From: Novosphingobium sp. EMRT-2
GTDB taxonomy: Bacteria > Pseudomonadota > Alphaproteobacteria > Sphingomonadales > Sphingomonadaceae
Length of the DNA: 64,000 nt
Assembly (NCBI RefSeq): GCF_005145025.1
Contig: NZ_CP039695.1
Span: 496,001-560,000, forward strand
Direction: 5' to 3'
Under the pieces are notes generated by a model. That model was not told the origin of the DNA. It did not search any database and saw only the letters and a program-made list of their open reading frames with translations. Shown one piece after another: positions 36,646 through 45,120 of the stretch (its first letter is position 1; each line of letters starts with the position of its first letter). A program made the position numbers and the translations under genes.

Positions 36646-37143
36646 ATGGATGAGGCCGACAGAAAAAAGCATAGCGAAATAATGAAATCCACGTTGGCAA
36701 AGCGAAATGCCAATCTCGCTGCCGATGTGGGCAAGCGCCTTCAAACCAAGAACGCTTTGGGCCAGTTTGAGACCGTCCATCCGCCAGAAGTTTGGGATGA
36801 GATATTGTCCCGTGCCGCCGCTGGCCAGACTCCCAAGACGATCACCGATGAAATGGGCCTGAGCCATGGCGCGATATGGTCCAAAATCTACGCTGATCCC
36901 GAATTCACTGAACGGTTCTACAACGCTTTGAATCACGGGATGTTAGGTGTGGCGCTGGAGACCATCGATATCGCGGACGGCGGCGAGCTATCGTCTGGCG
37001 ACTATCACCGCGACAAGCTCATGATCTCAACTCGCCAATGGGTAGCCGAACGTCTCAACAAGCGTCTAGCCAACCGTCCCACCATCGAAGCGCAGCAAGT
37101 GGTCATCAACCTGCCCGACGATTGGAAAGACGTGCAATTTTGA
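36646..37143 (+). CDS. Terminase small subunit
   Basis: 165 residues. A helix-turn-helix (TPKTITDEMGLSHGAIWSKIYADPEFTERFYNA) is followed by GVALETIDIADGG and DYHRDKLMISTRQWVAERLNKRLANR, the usual layout of phage small terminases that recognise the packaging site. The structured repeats lie directly upstream, while the large subunit is 8 kb away. The ATG 5 nt after the TAAATA box is preferred over a TTG inside that box. Confidence 0.75.
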   Translation: MDEADRKKHSEIMKSTLAKRNANLAADVGKRLQTKNALGQFETVHPPEVWDEILSRAAAGQTPKTITDEMGLSHGAIWSKIYADPEFTERFYNALNHGMLGVALETIDIADGGELSSGDYHRDKLMISTRQWVAERLNKRLANRPTIEAQQVVINLPDDWKDVQF

Positions 37144-37241
37144 CAAGATTGTGCCCAAATCATGTGTCCAACCATGCATATTCTGTTTGAAATCAACGTG
37201 ATTCCCAAGATTACAAATCGTAAGTGCGGATTTTGGGGGGG

Positions 37242-37541
37242 ATGATGGCGCGGCACGATCTCACTCATCTGGTTGATGAAGCCGTTGAGGCTCTGGTCAC
37301 GGTTAGGGCATCGTTCGGGGATCATCGCTGCGGATTTTCCGATATCAACGGTCTGGTGCCGTTGTGCCCGAATGCTGGTCTGGATCAGGCTGCATACGAT
37401 AAGCTGGCCATGGATGCCGACGATGTGTTGAAAGAGGCTCAACGCCTGTCTGCGGCCATTCTGGAGGCACATCGTTTGCTTGCCGCCCTTGGGGTAGAGG
37501 CTCGGGCCGCTTTGGACACCCTGAAGGCCAAGGTTCGCTGA
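37242..37541 (+). CDS. Hypothetical protein
   Basis: 99 residues, largely helical (HLVDEAVEALVTVRASFGDH ... LKEAQRLSAAILEAHRLLAALG). No domain recognised. A run of seven G lies directly before two ATGs at 37242 and 37245; either could be the start. Its codon use is more GC-rich than its neighbours. Confidence 0.55.
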   Translation: MMARHDLTHLVDEAVEALVTVRASFGDHRCGFSDINGLVPLCPNAGLDQAAYDKLAMDADDVLKEAQRLSAAILEAHRLLAALGVEARAALDTLKAKVR

Positions 37542-37681
37542 AATAGCCCTAAAATGATGAATTTAGCGATGTGGCCACATCATTTATCGTTTTCAAAATG
37601 GGATGTGCATAATTTAGCGCAATTTATGTCAACTGCTGCATAGAAACTCAATATAGAACGTTATCTGAAATGAATGTTCAA

Positions 37682-38188
37682 TCAGTTATCGTTGCCCTCA
37701 CTGAGCGGATATGATTTATCAATATATCCACGCTTTATTGTTTTGCGAACAGTAATTTTCCAGTCCTGATGCGAATTTGGATTATCGTTTGTGGCCTCTT
37801 TGAACCATTTCACTCCTTTCCACCACAATGGTGCTTGAGATACTTTCTCCAAGAAATGGAGCCTCTGCATCAAATCGATATGCAGATTTCGTTGAGAAAT
37901 TAGATAGTTTTTAAAATGACCATGAGTATCTTCAATATCTTTTTCGGTGACGCAAGTTTTCAACTGCCTTCGGTATTTCCTACGATATCTGCCAATCAAA
38001 AGTTCAGCTTTCTCGGGAACGCTAAAGACTAAACTTGCGCCAGCCAATCTATTGCAAGTTGCACATGCAGATACCAACCAATCTCCATCGTACGACCTAT
38101 GCAATCTCAAATAGCTATTAGGTATTACATGATCTCTTTCCAGATCGATATGCGTTCCACAATATACACAATGATTATCATACTTCAT
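37682..38188 (-). CDS. HNH endonuclease with CxxC zinc knuckle
   Basis: 168 residues. The HNH core is at the N-terminus: CVYCGTHIDLERDHVIPNSYL, then SACATCNRLAG, with the paired CxxC holding zinc and DH as the catalytic start. The rest is a Lys/Arg-rich DNA-binding tail. It lies on the opposite strand between packaging-side genes, as homing-type HNH genes often do. Confidence 0.85.
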   Translation of the reverse strand: MKYDNHCVYCGTHIDLERDHVIPNSYLRLHRSYDGDWLVSACATCNRLAGASLVFSVPEKAELLIGRYRRKYRRQLKTCVTEKDIEDTHGHFKNYLISQRNLHIDLMQRLHFLEKVSQAPLWWKGVKWFKEATNDNPNSHQDWKITVRKTIKRGYIDKSYPLSEGNDN

Positions 38189-38257
38189 GACTCACTTGTA
38201 ATATGAGTCGCACATCATCCGCATTATTTTTGTATAATATTACCACGCCAATATTAT

Positions 38258-38629
38258 TCATATTGCACGATAGGCCGTTACCATTCCTGCCACGCTGAAA
38301 GCCAAGCTGGCGACCACAACGATGATGGCTATGGTCTGAAAGCGACCATGAAGCTTCATCGCATGGCTCGGTGAAAGCCCATCTTCAACAGCCGCTCGGG
38401 CGTTGGCATAGTTCAATTGTGAGAAATAGCCGATGATGAAGGTGGCAGCGTTCAACAGGGCCGCGACACCGAACAGCACAATGGCTCTGGCAAAGTCGGT
38501 CTGGCCCTTGGTCATGATGGCAATCAGAGCCGTGGCAGCGCCACCGTTCACCAGCAACAGCGATTTGATGGCCTCAAGGGCCGTGGTGATCGCAAGGGCG
38601 TAATGTGCGTCGCTACCGTTCTCGCTCAT
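38258..38629 (-). CDS. Membrane protein, three helices
   Basis: 123 residues from MSENGSDAHYALAITTALE; three hydrophobic helices near 18 to 37, 45 to 65 and 97 to 120. No family recognised. The frame is open 69 codons further upstream, but that part overlaps the plus-strand gene at 38723. Holin or superinfection-exclusion roles are possible and unproven. Confidence 0.55.
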   Translation of the reverse strand: MSENGSDAHYALAITTALEAIKSLLLVNGGAATALIAIMTKGQTDFARAIVLFGVAALLNAATFIIGYFSQLNYANARAAVEDGLSPSHAMKLHGRFQTIAIIVVVASLAFSVAGMVTAYRAI

Positions 38630-38722
38630 GCGTCGATTTTGGCCGATCTCAAGCGAACTGGCAACCTTGCCAACGCCCTTCCTCGCCACCATCTCGACAC
38701 CCTCAACAGCGAGGATACGGCC

Positions 38723-38917
38723 ATGCCTAGAGAAAAGAGGACTCTGCGGACACAGAACGGCGTTACCCTGACAGAAGTCACAATGCGCGGCCAAGGCGGC
38801 ATCGCGGATGTGGCATATCACGTTGCAACTCGACACTCACCTGAAACGTGGAACTTCGATAATCTCCCCGAAGCTGAAGCAAAATGGCTTTCAGCGGCAC
38901 GGTCATCAAAGCCCTAA
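38723..38917 (+). CDS. Small hypothetical protein
   Basis: 64 residues starting MPREKRTLRTQNGVTLTEVT; basic start and a Trp-containing end. GAGG lies 9 nt before the ATG. Its 3' end overlaps the convergent NYN gene by 4 bp. Confidence 0.45.
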   Translation: MPREKRTLRTQNGVTLTEVTMRGQGGIADVAYHVATRHSPETWNFDNLPEAEAKWLSAARSSKP

Positions 38918-39720
38918 ACCATGATATCCTTGTAACTATCTGGCAAATTGAAGCCATAAACATCGGCACAATAATTTGCCATACAGTTTATGTTTGCGCC
39001 ACTTATTTGAACATACAAATTTATATTCCTAATATCTTGGAACACCAAGCAATGTTCGTTAGAGTTTTTGTAGTAAAATACCGCACCAACTGTTGAATTT
39101 CTGTCCATAACCAGCATATTGTCTATCGAAAAATTTAATTTGTTAGCTAGGGTAGCGCGAGGGATATCGTTGAAATAAACATTATCTTCCACCAAATATT
39201 GAATAATCTCCGCTATATGCAAGGGCGTCCGTGAATCTGCGGCATTTACGAGATTTGAGTTTGTATCCTCTGGTGGATACATCAAATGAGTGAACATTCC
39301 CTCGCGCACCAGCGCGTCAAGGAGAGGTTTGAAATCGAGATCGCTGGCGATAAATGTCGCTCTCTGCATATTTCTGCGGAATGTATGAGTAAGCATATCA
39401 ACCGCAATCATTACATCTACTTCTTTTTGTTGAACCTGCTTGCGCCTAACTCGACTATCACCTTCATAAACATGATAGGCATCGAGGGAGGCGATGTGAT
39501 TATGGAGGTCACGACGCTCTTTCGTGCGAGCTAGATAGTCTTCGTCACTCTCGCCAAATTTTATAGCGGGAATGGCATCATAATAGAATGCTTTCGCATG
39601 ACCCATACGAAGCCTGTCATAGTCAATTTTGATCGGATTGCCGCCGAAGTATCTCTCGGAAATGTTCTTGAGGGTAGCTCGCAAGCAACCGCCATCGATG
39701 AACAGGTATCGCGTGTCCAT
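38914..39720 (-). CDS. NYN-domain (PIN-like) RNase-type protein
   Basis: 268 residues. The NYN/LabA-like acidic sites are visible: YLFIDGGCL at the N-terminus, KEVDVMIAVDML in the middle and FIASDLDFKPLLDALVREG, where Asp residues would bind metal in a PIN-like nuclease fold. The C-terminal 90 residues are of unknown fold. It stands alone on the minus strand among accessory genes and could act on RNA or tRNA as a defence or takeover enzyme (inference). GAGGGAAT precedes the ATG. Confidence 0.75.
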   Translation of the reverse strand: MDTRYLFIDGGCLRATLKNISERYFGGNPIKIDYDRLRMGHAKAFYYDAIPAIKFGESDEDYLARTKERRDLHNHIASLDAYHVYEGDSRVRRKQVQQKEVDVMIAVDMLTHTFRRNMQRATFIASDLDFKPLLDALVREGMFTHLMYPPEDTNSNLVNAADSRTPLHIAEIIQYLVEDNVYFNDIPRATLANKLNFSIDNMLVMDRNSTVGAVFYYKNSNEHCLVFQDIRNINLYVQISGANINCMANYCADVYGFNLPDSYKDIMV

Positions 39721-39922
39721 ATTCCCTCGCTGTCACCCCAAGGCTGATGCCTATCATTTCAAACTATTAGGCCGCTGGCGGCACATCAACCAGCGTCTTA
39801 CCGCGCATCCAGCCAAATGAACCCCAAGTTGTGCATAACCCGCCTGCCAAGCTACAGGCACCATGGAAAATGGATCGCGGCGGAATTAGCTTTGCGCGGC
39901 ATTTCAGAGGGTATGAGCGCAG

Positions 39923-40474
39923 ATGGCCGAACCGCAACCCAAGCATGGCATCAAGGGAAAAGCTACCTTCGTGATCACCGTGACATCGGGCATTTTGGGC
40001 GTCATTGTCAGTAACAGCCCAAAGGATGTTTCCCAGCGCTTGAGTGACTGGCTTGCCGTCTCTGTCCCCGTTCTCAGCATGATTTTCCGACCAATCGTAG
40101 CCATCCTTTCCAATTCGATCACGATTGCCGTGTTCTTTTTTGTCGCTGGAAGCTATGTCGGATGGAAATGGAAATCCGCTGATGGAGAAGAAATTGATAT
40201 AAAGCGCTATACCAATCTAGGATATAGAATGAAATCATTGGCTGAGGAAATGCACTATTACCAAGACAAGCACAATTTGAATGCTGAAATTGAGGTTATC
40301 AAAGCAGAAGCCAATAAACTCGGACTCGACTTCCCTACGATGGATCGCGGATTCAATTCGGGAGATAGCCTCAAACCCTACCTAAAAAGGGTATCGGCTC
40401 ACTTACTTTCCCGCCAAATCCCTGAGGCCAAGAATGCGGCTGATCAACTGGCCAAAGCTCCATTCAACGGATAG
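39923..40474 (+). CDS. Membrane protein with helical cytoplasmic tail
   Basis: 183 residues; hydrophobic helices near 15 to 30, 45 to 62 and 65 to 82, then a soluble helical tail (YRMKSLAEEMHYYQDKHNLNAEIEVIKAEANKLGLDF). No family recognised. Confidence 0.55.
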   Translation: MAEPQPKHGIKGKATFVITVTSGILGVIVSNSPKDVSQRLSDWLAVSVPVLSMIFRPIVAILSNSITIAVFFFVAGSYVGWKWKSADGEEIDIKRYTNLGYRMKSLAEEMHYYQDKHNLNAEIEVIKAEANKLGLDFPTMDRGFNSGDSLKPYLKRVSAHLLSRQIPEAKNAADQLAKAPFNG

Positions 40475-40501
40475 TCGGGCATCATCCCCATGCGCGCCCA
40501 C

Positions 40502-40507
40502 TAAATA
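40502..40507 (+). promoter_or_regulatory. TAAATA box, 5 nt before ATG 40513
   Basis: TAAATA-TCTTC-ATG; no Shine-Dalgarno. Confidence 0.6.
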
Positions 40508-40512
40508 TCTTC

Positions 40513-40839
40513 ATGAACCACCGCGTATCGGGATTGCCTAACTCTGTCCGAGTTGGCTTACAGAATTATCGGCTCATCGTCACCGACGATCTTGAGCAAT
40601 TAGGCCGCACATGGCCAGACAAGCGAACGATCACGATCAGGGCCGATCAGCCCGAGCGGCATGATGCCGTTGATACGGTCATCCATGAACTCATTCACGC
40701 TTGTTTCTTCGCGTTCAACCTTCCCGATGAGGACCACAAAGAGGAAACTGTGGCCTCGCTCGGAACGGCGCTAACCACAGTTTTCCGCGACAATCCCGCT
40801 TTGCTAGGCTGGATCGTCAAGAACGTGAAAGATCGCTGA
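40513..40839 (+). CDS. Small HExxH zinc-peptidase-like protein
   Basis: 108 residues with HELIH at 58 to 62 (DTVIHELIHACFFAFNLPDEDHKEETV); the downstream Glu could be the third zinc ligand. Phages often carry such single-domain proteins, related to SprT or ImmA folds, without known targets. Confidence 0.65.
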   Translation: MNHRVSGLPNSVRVGLQNYRLIVTDDLEQLGRTWPDKRTITIRADQPERHDAVDTVIHELIHACFFAFNLPDEDHKEETVASLGTALTTVFRDNPALLGWIVKNVKDR

Positions 40840-40847
40840 TTGACCAG

Positions 40848-41042
40848 CTATTTGCCCTCAATCATCGCGAAAATGGCTTCTGGAGCCTCATCCACGACAA
40901 CCCTTCCATTCTCATGAGACGGCTCGAACCATATGATGGTTCCGCCATTTTTACTTAATTCCATCGAACTGACTTGATCCATATTCACATGGATTATGCC
41001 GCCGCCAGTTTTTTTGATCAGCTTTACCCAATTTTTCGGCAT
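40848..41042 (-). CDS. Small beta protein, FlbD-like pattern
   Basis: 64 residues (MPKNWVKLIKKTGGGIIHVNM...). The pattern of a short strand, a residue run IHVNMDQVSSMEL, then TIIWFEPS is reminiscent of FlbD-like small beta proteins and of the neighbour at 41253; the resemblance is by pattern only. GGAGG precedes the ATG. Confidence 0.45.
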   Translation of the reverse strand: MPKNWVKLIKKTGGGIIHVNMDQVSSMELSKNGGTIIWFEPSHENGRVVVDEAPEAIFAMIEGK

Positions 41043-41252
41043 AGTGTCCTCCATATCGACATCCAAGATCACTATTGATGATCCTGACTGATGAAATTTT
41101 CAAGTGGAATTTCAATCACAGTCGATGATTAGTGCATTGATTTGTTTAGATATTATAATTTCCACAAGGAACATTCGAGTCAACCGCTTGCATATCGACA
41201 TCTGGCGCTCATTATCCCGCTCGGCACAACACCAAGGCGAAAGGAAATGACT

Positions 41253-41471
41253 ATGATTACATTGATGGAATGCAATCTCGGGGCGAGTGGCGATTTAGTA
41301 TATGTGAGCTTATCGCAAGTTATATATGCAAGACCCAAGAATAAAGGAACCGTCATTCATTTAGTCGGTGGCGAAACACTATACGTCGAAAATTTCGATA
41401 TCGATATGCTTCATATACTACGCAAGGACGAACAAGGCCAAGGCTCTAGCGGATCACAACAAATCGGTTAG
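41253..41471 (+). CDS. Small beta protein, FlbD-like pattern
   Basis: 72 residues: MITLMECNLGASGDLVYVSL, then QVIYARPKNKGTVIHLVGGETLYV. Shares its strand pattern with 40848-41042. AAGG lies 8 nt before the ATG; an earlier ATG at 41247 is too close to it. Confidence 0.45.
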   Translation: MITLMECNLGASGDLVYVSLSQVIYARPKNKGTVIHLVGGETLYVENFDIDMLHILRKDEQGQGSSGSQQIG

Positions 41472-41897
41472 ATCAATCTCGCTCATCTCCCCTCGCCCGA
41501 CATACAAAGTCTTTTCACCCATCCTCATTGCCACATATCCAGCGCAACGGGGATGGGCGAAATTCCGCACATCATCAACCACAACCTCTATTCCGACGCT
41601 TTCACACATCCGATCAGCAAGAGCGTTGAACGAGAATGCGCCAAAGCAATCCCGCCATTCTCCGAGCCTAACGCTATCTAACTTGGCCACATCAGCGTCA
41701 TAGAGAATGATCCGATAATCGGCGGGCAGACGAACGCTCTGGCCATCAACCTTCACAATCACCGATGGCCCTTTGAAATTGTCGATAAACATGATCTCGA
41801 ACATTCTGAAATCGAGCATTTCAGGATCAAGGATCAGACAATAAGAGATTTCATCAATTGGCTTTGCTTCACCATTTTCATCAATGTGCTTGAGCAT
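41454..41897 (-). CDS. Hypothetical protein
   Basis: 147 residues from MLKHIDENGEAKPIDEISYC; mixed alpha/beta, no domain recognised. Two ATGs are possible; the second (41897) lies 5 nt after the TAAATA box, matching the other phage genes, and the first overlaps the box. Confidence 0.5.
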   Translation of the reverse strand: MLKHIDENGEAKPIDEISYCLILDPEMLDFRMFEIMFIDNFKGPSVIVKVDGQSVRLPADYRIILYDADVAKLDSVRLGEWRDCFGAFSFNALADRMCESVGIEVVVDDVRNFAHPRCAGYVAMRMGEKTLYVGRGEMSEIDLTDLL

Positions 41898-41902
41898 ACC
41901 CA

Positions 41903-41908
41903 TATTTA
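41903..41908 (-). promoter_or_regulatory. TAAATA box, 5 nt before ATG 41897
   Basis: Minus strand TAAATA-TGGGT-ATG; back to back with the box at 41921. Confidence 0.6.
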
Positions 41909-41920
41909 CGCGATTCTATG

Positions 41921-41926
41921 TAAATA
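41921..41926 (+). promoter_or_regulatory. TAAATA box, 5 nt before ATG 41932
   Basis: TAAATA-TGAGC-ATG; 12 bp from the opposing box. Confidence 0.6.
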
Positions 41927-41931
41927 TGAGC

Positions 41932-42309
41932 ATGAATTTCGACATCATCGCTTTAGGATCATTCGCAGCGGCCATTACAGCTATCGCCACAATTTCATTT
42001 GCCGTTTTCAGGCTGATGTTCAATTCCCACACGCGGAATGCCGACGTAGCGAAGGCAAAGCAGGATGCGGATAATCAGGCCAGATTTCAGGCGCTAGATG
42101 ATCGCGTGCGAGATTCAGAGAACGCAATAACCAGATTGAACACCACGCATGAAAGCCATCGTGACAGCCTTGATGATACCGTGAAGCGGATCATCAGAAT
42201 CGAGATTATTCAGGAACAAATCACGAATAGCTTGAACAAGATGGAAGCCAAGCTCGATAATCAAAACGATCAGTTGTTAGAATTGGTGAGAATATTGAAA
42301 TCCAAATAA
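41932..42309 (+). CDS. Membrane-anchored coiled-coil protein
   Basis: 125 residues: one N-terminal helix (about 6 to 28), then a long coiled coil ([28 protein letters not shown]...). The layout recalls XhlA-like or spanin-like lysis accessory proteins, but no motif fixes this. Stop codon TAA is part of the next TAAATA box. Confidence 0.55.
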   Translation: MNFDIIALGSFAAAITAIATISFAVFRLMFNSHTRNADVAKAKQDADNQARFQALDDRVRDSENAITRLNTTHESHRDSLDDTVKRIIRIEIIQEQITNSLNKMEAKLDNQNDQLLELVRILKSK

Positions 42310-42312
42310 ATA
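42307..42312 (+). promoter_or_regulatory. TAAATA box, 4 nt before ATG 42317
   Basis: TAAATA-TTGG-ATG; no Shine-Dalgarno. Confidence 0.6.
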
Positions 42313-42316
42313 TTGG

Positions 42317-43897
42317 ATGAGATATACATCAAGACGATTATTACCGACTGGTCCGACTGGCCCTCAAGGGCCTCAAGGCCCCGCTGGCCCTCAAGGACCG
42401 CAGGGACCGCAAGGCGCTGCTGGACCGCAAGGGCCGAAGGGCGACGCGGGAGCAACTGGACCAACTGGTCCCAAAGGCGACACTGGAGCGCAGGGACCGA
42501 CTGGAGCGACTGGCCCCAAAGGCGATACGGGAGCCACTGGACCGACTGGACCGCAGCCGACAATCGACTATTCGCAAATGTTCTCGTCCATGCCCGTGGG
42601 GGCCGTGATCGGGGACAGCATCACCAAGCCAGACTACACGAATAGCGATCAGGTAACGCCAACCACTGCGACAAGCTGGAACAAATCGAGCAACGGTTTC
42701 ATGGCTTGGGCGCTCGCGCTTTCGGGCCAACGGGTTGAAGTTCCAGCCAACACCAATGTGTGGTCATTTCCGGGCAAAACCGCAGATTACATCTACAGCT
42801 ATCTAGACACCTTTATTTCTGGCTTACCCAAAATTCCGGGCTTTGTGGTGATCGAATGCGGCACAAACTCGGTCACCACGGGTGCAACATATTCCCAGAT
42901 AACCGCAAAATGGCTCCAGATGATTCAATATCTCGTGGCCCGCGACATCCGCGTAATTTTCGTGCCGATCCTGCCACGCAACGCCACTGATTTTCCGCAG
43001 ACCAAGGCGGACATAGCCATTCGCTGCAACCAATGGTTGTGGGAGATATCGAGAAAATACGGCGGCAAGGTCGCAGTAGCCGACTGTTTGCGCCCGCTCG
43101 CCCTCACCTCTTCGACGCTCTACGAACCGATATCCAGCCCCGCAATTATGTGGGACAGCCCGCTAACCCATCCGAACACCTTGGGCGCATACTATATCGG
43201 CAAGGCCATCGCCGTGATTTTGAATCAATGGTATCCGCCAGTTGATTTGCTGCCGCTCACCTCGATCAGCTACGATGCGACGAACAGCCCCTACGCCAAT
43301 TTGATCTCAACGAGTATGATGACCAGCGGGCAGGCTGCAACGGCCCCCGTGACGGGCACGCGGCCAGTTTCTTGGCCAGCCTCGCAAGCTCCATCCTCGG
43401 GCCTTACGGTTGCATCGTCGCTCGTAACATCCGCCTACGACAACATGCCGATGACGCAAATGGTGCTTGGAGGATCGTATACGACCAGCGGCATATCTGT
43501 TCCGAACACATCAGTTTATGCTCGTTACCAATACAACATCAGCGCGGGCGACGCAAAATTGGTCAATATCCAAGCGGGTGAAACGTTAGATTGTCTTTGC
43601 GCGCTTGAGATTGATACTGGCAACAACATCATTCAATGTCCGCAGCTTGAATGGCGTTGGGACGGCAACACCAATCAGTGCAGCGATATGCGCCATGCCG
43701 CGACATCCCAAGGCGATTTGCCTGCGAATGAGCCTATCCGCGCGGTTCTCCGAACACCACCGCACACATTCACATCCTCTCCCGCCGACGTAATGCAAGT
43801 GAACCTCACCGCATTTTTGAAGAGCGTGACGGGGACATATAGCCCATCAGCAACAATTCGATGGGGTAGGCCGATCATCCGCCGACTTCCAAGCTGA
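42317..43897 (+). CDS. Collagen-like SGNH/GDSL hydrolase, probable virion esterase
   Basis: 526 residues. Residues 12 to 80 are 23 unbroken Gly-X-Y triplets ([12 protein letters not shown]), able to form a trimeric collagen-like stalk. Then comes an SGNH hydrolase: block [10 protein letters not shown] with Ser101, block [12 protein letters not shown], and block V with Asp and His in DSPLTHPN. The C-terminal 200 residues are beta-rich. A stalk with an esterase head fits a tail fibre or decoration protein that deacetylates a host polysaccharide (inference). It lies upstream of the large terminase, away from the tail genes. Confidence 0.8.
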   Translation: MRYTSRRLLPTGPTGPQGPQGPAGPQGPQGPQGAAGPQGPKGDAGATGPTGPKGDTGAQGPTGATGPKGDTGATGPTGPQPTIDYSQMFSSMPVGAVIGDSITKPDYTNSDQVTPTTATSWNKSSNGFMAWALALSGQRVEVPANTNVWSFPGKTADYIYSYLDTFISGLPKIPGFVVIECGTNSVTTGATYSQITAKWLQMIQYLVARDIRVIFVPILPRNATDFPQTKADIAIRCNQWLWEISRKYGGKVAVADCLRPLALTSSTLYEPISSPAIMWDSPLTHPNTLGAYYIGKAIAVILNQWYPPVDLLPLTSISYDATNSPYANLISTSMMTSGQAATAPVTGTRPVSWPASQAPSSGLTVASSLVTSAYDNMPMTQMVLGGSYTTSGISVPNTSVYARYQYNISAGDAKLVNIQAGETLDCLCALEIDTGNNIIQCPQLEWRWDGNTNQCSDMRHAATSQGDLPANEPIRAVLRTPPHTFTSSPADVMQVNLTAFLKSVTGTYSPSATIRWGRPIIRRLPS

Positions 43898-44160
43898 TGA
43901 AGAACCTTCTGCCCCTGATCCTGATCACTGGCGCGGGGATGGTCTCAACAGCCATCCTCGCAACCCTCATATACATCGTATGGCTCGGCGGTTGGTCACC
44001 AGCGGTTGAAGCCGCACACCTTAACGTCCTCGGGACGATCTCAACAGGCTGCTTGATCATGATCGGCGGGACCATGATCGGGCTATTGCTGGCGGGGCCT
44101 GTGTCCAAAATTCAGGCGAAAATTGGTGATAATGAGATTAGCGTTGATGATGACGATTGA
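43897..44160 (+). CDS. Small two-helix membrane protein, holin candidate
   Basis: 87 residues with two hydrophobic helices (about 4 to 30 and 45 to 68) and a charged C-terminus (EISVDDDD), the size and layout of a class II holin. Its ATG overlaps the preceding TGA by one base. No endolysin lies beside it, which weakens the call. Confidence 0.5.
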   Translation: MKNLLPLILITGAGMVSTAILATLIYIVWLGGWSPAVEAAHLNVLGTISTGCLIMIGGTMIGLLLAGPVSKIQAKIGDNEISVDDDD

Positions 44161-44219
44161 CATAATGAAATTTTAATATCAGACCTCCATTCAATGATTA
44201 GCGGAATGGAGAATATCTC

Positions 44220-44693
44220 ATGAGCCTGTTTTCAGAATTTCTCATCAAGAATCCCGAAGATGCTTGGAAAAAGGCGGGCAAGCCGAAGGTTGACCTTGTG
44301 GCTGAAGGTCGCAAGAAGCTGATCGCGAACATTCAGGAAGCCGCAAAGCAATTCAAGGCAGGCGAAACGGCTCCGAAGCGCGGCCTCTACAAGATCAAAG
44401 GCGATCTCGCGCAGGTGACCTTGAAGGCTGGCCGCCGCATCATTCAAGTCGAAGGCAATGACCGCAGCGTTGTTCCCGTCGCCAAGCTCGCTGACTTTTT
44501 CGCGCTGCTGATCAAGGCAACCGAAGCCAGCACGTTCGATCACAATTTTGGCGAAGGCTCTGACGCTCTGGTGGCCATCGCCACTGGCAAGCCGATGCGC
44601 AAGAAGCCTGTCTTGACCGAAGAGGCCAAGGCCGCTCGTTCGGCCAAGATGAAAGAAGCGTGGGCCAAGCGAAAGGCCGCAAAAGCGGCCTAA
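44220..44693 (+). CDS. Hypothetical protein with Lys/Ala-rich tail
   Basis: 157 residues; an alpha/beta body (KKLIANIQEAAKQFKAGE, GLYKIKGDLAQVTLKAGRR) and a histone-H1-like C-terminus rich in Lys and Ala (AKAARSAKMKEAWAKRKAAK). GGAG lies 8 nt before the ATG. A strong terminator follows, so it is the last gene of this unit. DNA binding is plausible from the tail. Confidence 0.55.
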   Translation: MSLFSEFLIKNPEDAWKKAGKPKVDLVAEGRKKLIANIQEAAKQFKAGETAPKRGLYKIKGDLAQVTLKAGRRIIQVEGNDRSVVPVAKLADFFALLIKATEASTFDHNFGEGSDALVAIATGKPMRKKPVLTEEAKAARSAKMKEAWAKRKAAKAA

Positions 44694-44716
44694 ACTCCCA
44701 ACCATCATTCAAAAAT

Positions 44717-44743
44717 AAAGGGCGGTTCTCCCGCCCTTTTTTG
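44717..44743 (+). terminator. Rho-independent terminator
   Basis: AAAGGGCGG / CCGCCCTTT stem, 5-nt loop, then Ts. Confidence 0.9.
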
Positions 44744-44754
44744 TGCCCGAATGA

Positions 44755-45009
44755 TCAGTTTTCAGACCAGATTAAAGGGCATTCATCGTATTGATTGGCC
44801 GACAGGCTCTTATGCACCTTCCGCCTGCCAGTGAAATAGGTGCATTCAAACTTGGCTTCCGATGGCGGAATATATCCGAAACCCTCAGTCTCGGGAATGT
44901 ATTCCTCCCCGATCAACAGACGACGCCCTGAAGCCATCAAAGCAACATCGAACGCGGCAATGATTGCCACGACAAATAAGATCGTCGTTATCGGATTTCG
45001 TTTGATCAC
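44755..45009 (-). CDS. Small membrane-anchored or exported protein
   Basis: 84 residues from a GTG start, with AGGGGA 7 nt upstream. One N-terminal helix (TTILFVVAIIAAFDVALMA), then a polar Cys-containing domain (FECTYFTGRRK, YDECPLIW) likely outside the membrane. A longer frame would overlap the large terminase gene. Confidence 0.5.
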   Translation of the reverse strand: MIKRNPITTILFVVAIIAAFDVALMASGRRLLIGEEYIPETEGFGYIPPSEAKFECTYFTGRRKVHKSLSANQYDECPLIWSEN

Positions 45010-45108
45010 TCGGATTTCCCCTGCCCATCCAAGACCTTGCCTGCGACTATATGCCAAATCAAGGGCATGGCTGCAACGCACATAATCCAGCGCTTCGACA
45101 CCCCAAAA

Positions 45109-45114
45109 TAAATA
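45109..45114 (+). promoter_or_regulatory. TAAATA box, 6 nt before ATG 45121
   Basis: TAAATA-TGCTTG-ATG; no Shine-Dalgarno. Confidence 0.6.
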
Positions 45115-45120
45115 TGCTTG

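Noticed and set aside
43897..44160. Firm holin call
   Set aside because: Only size and two helices support it; no endolysin beside it.
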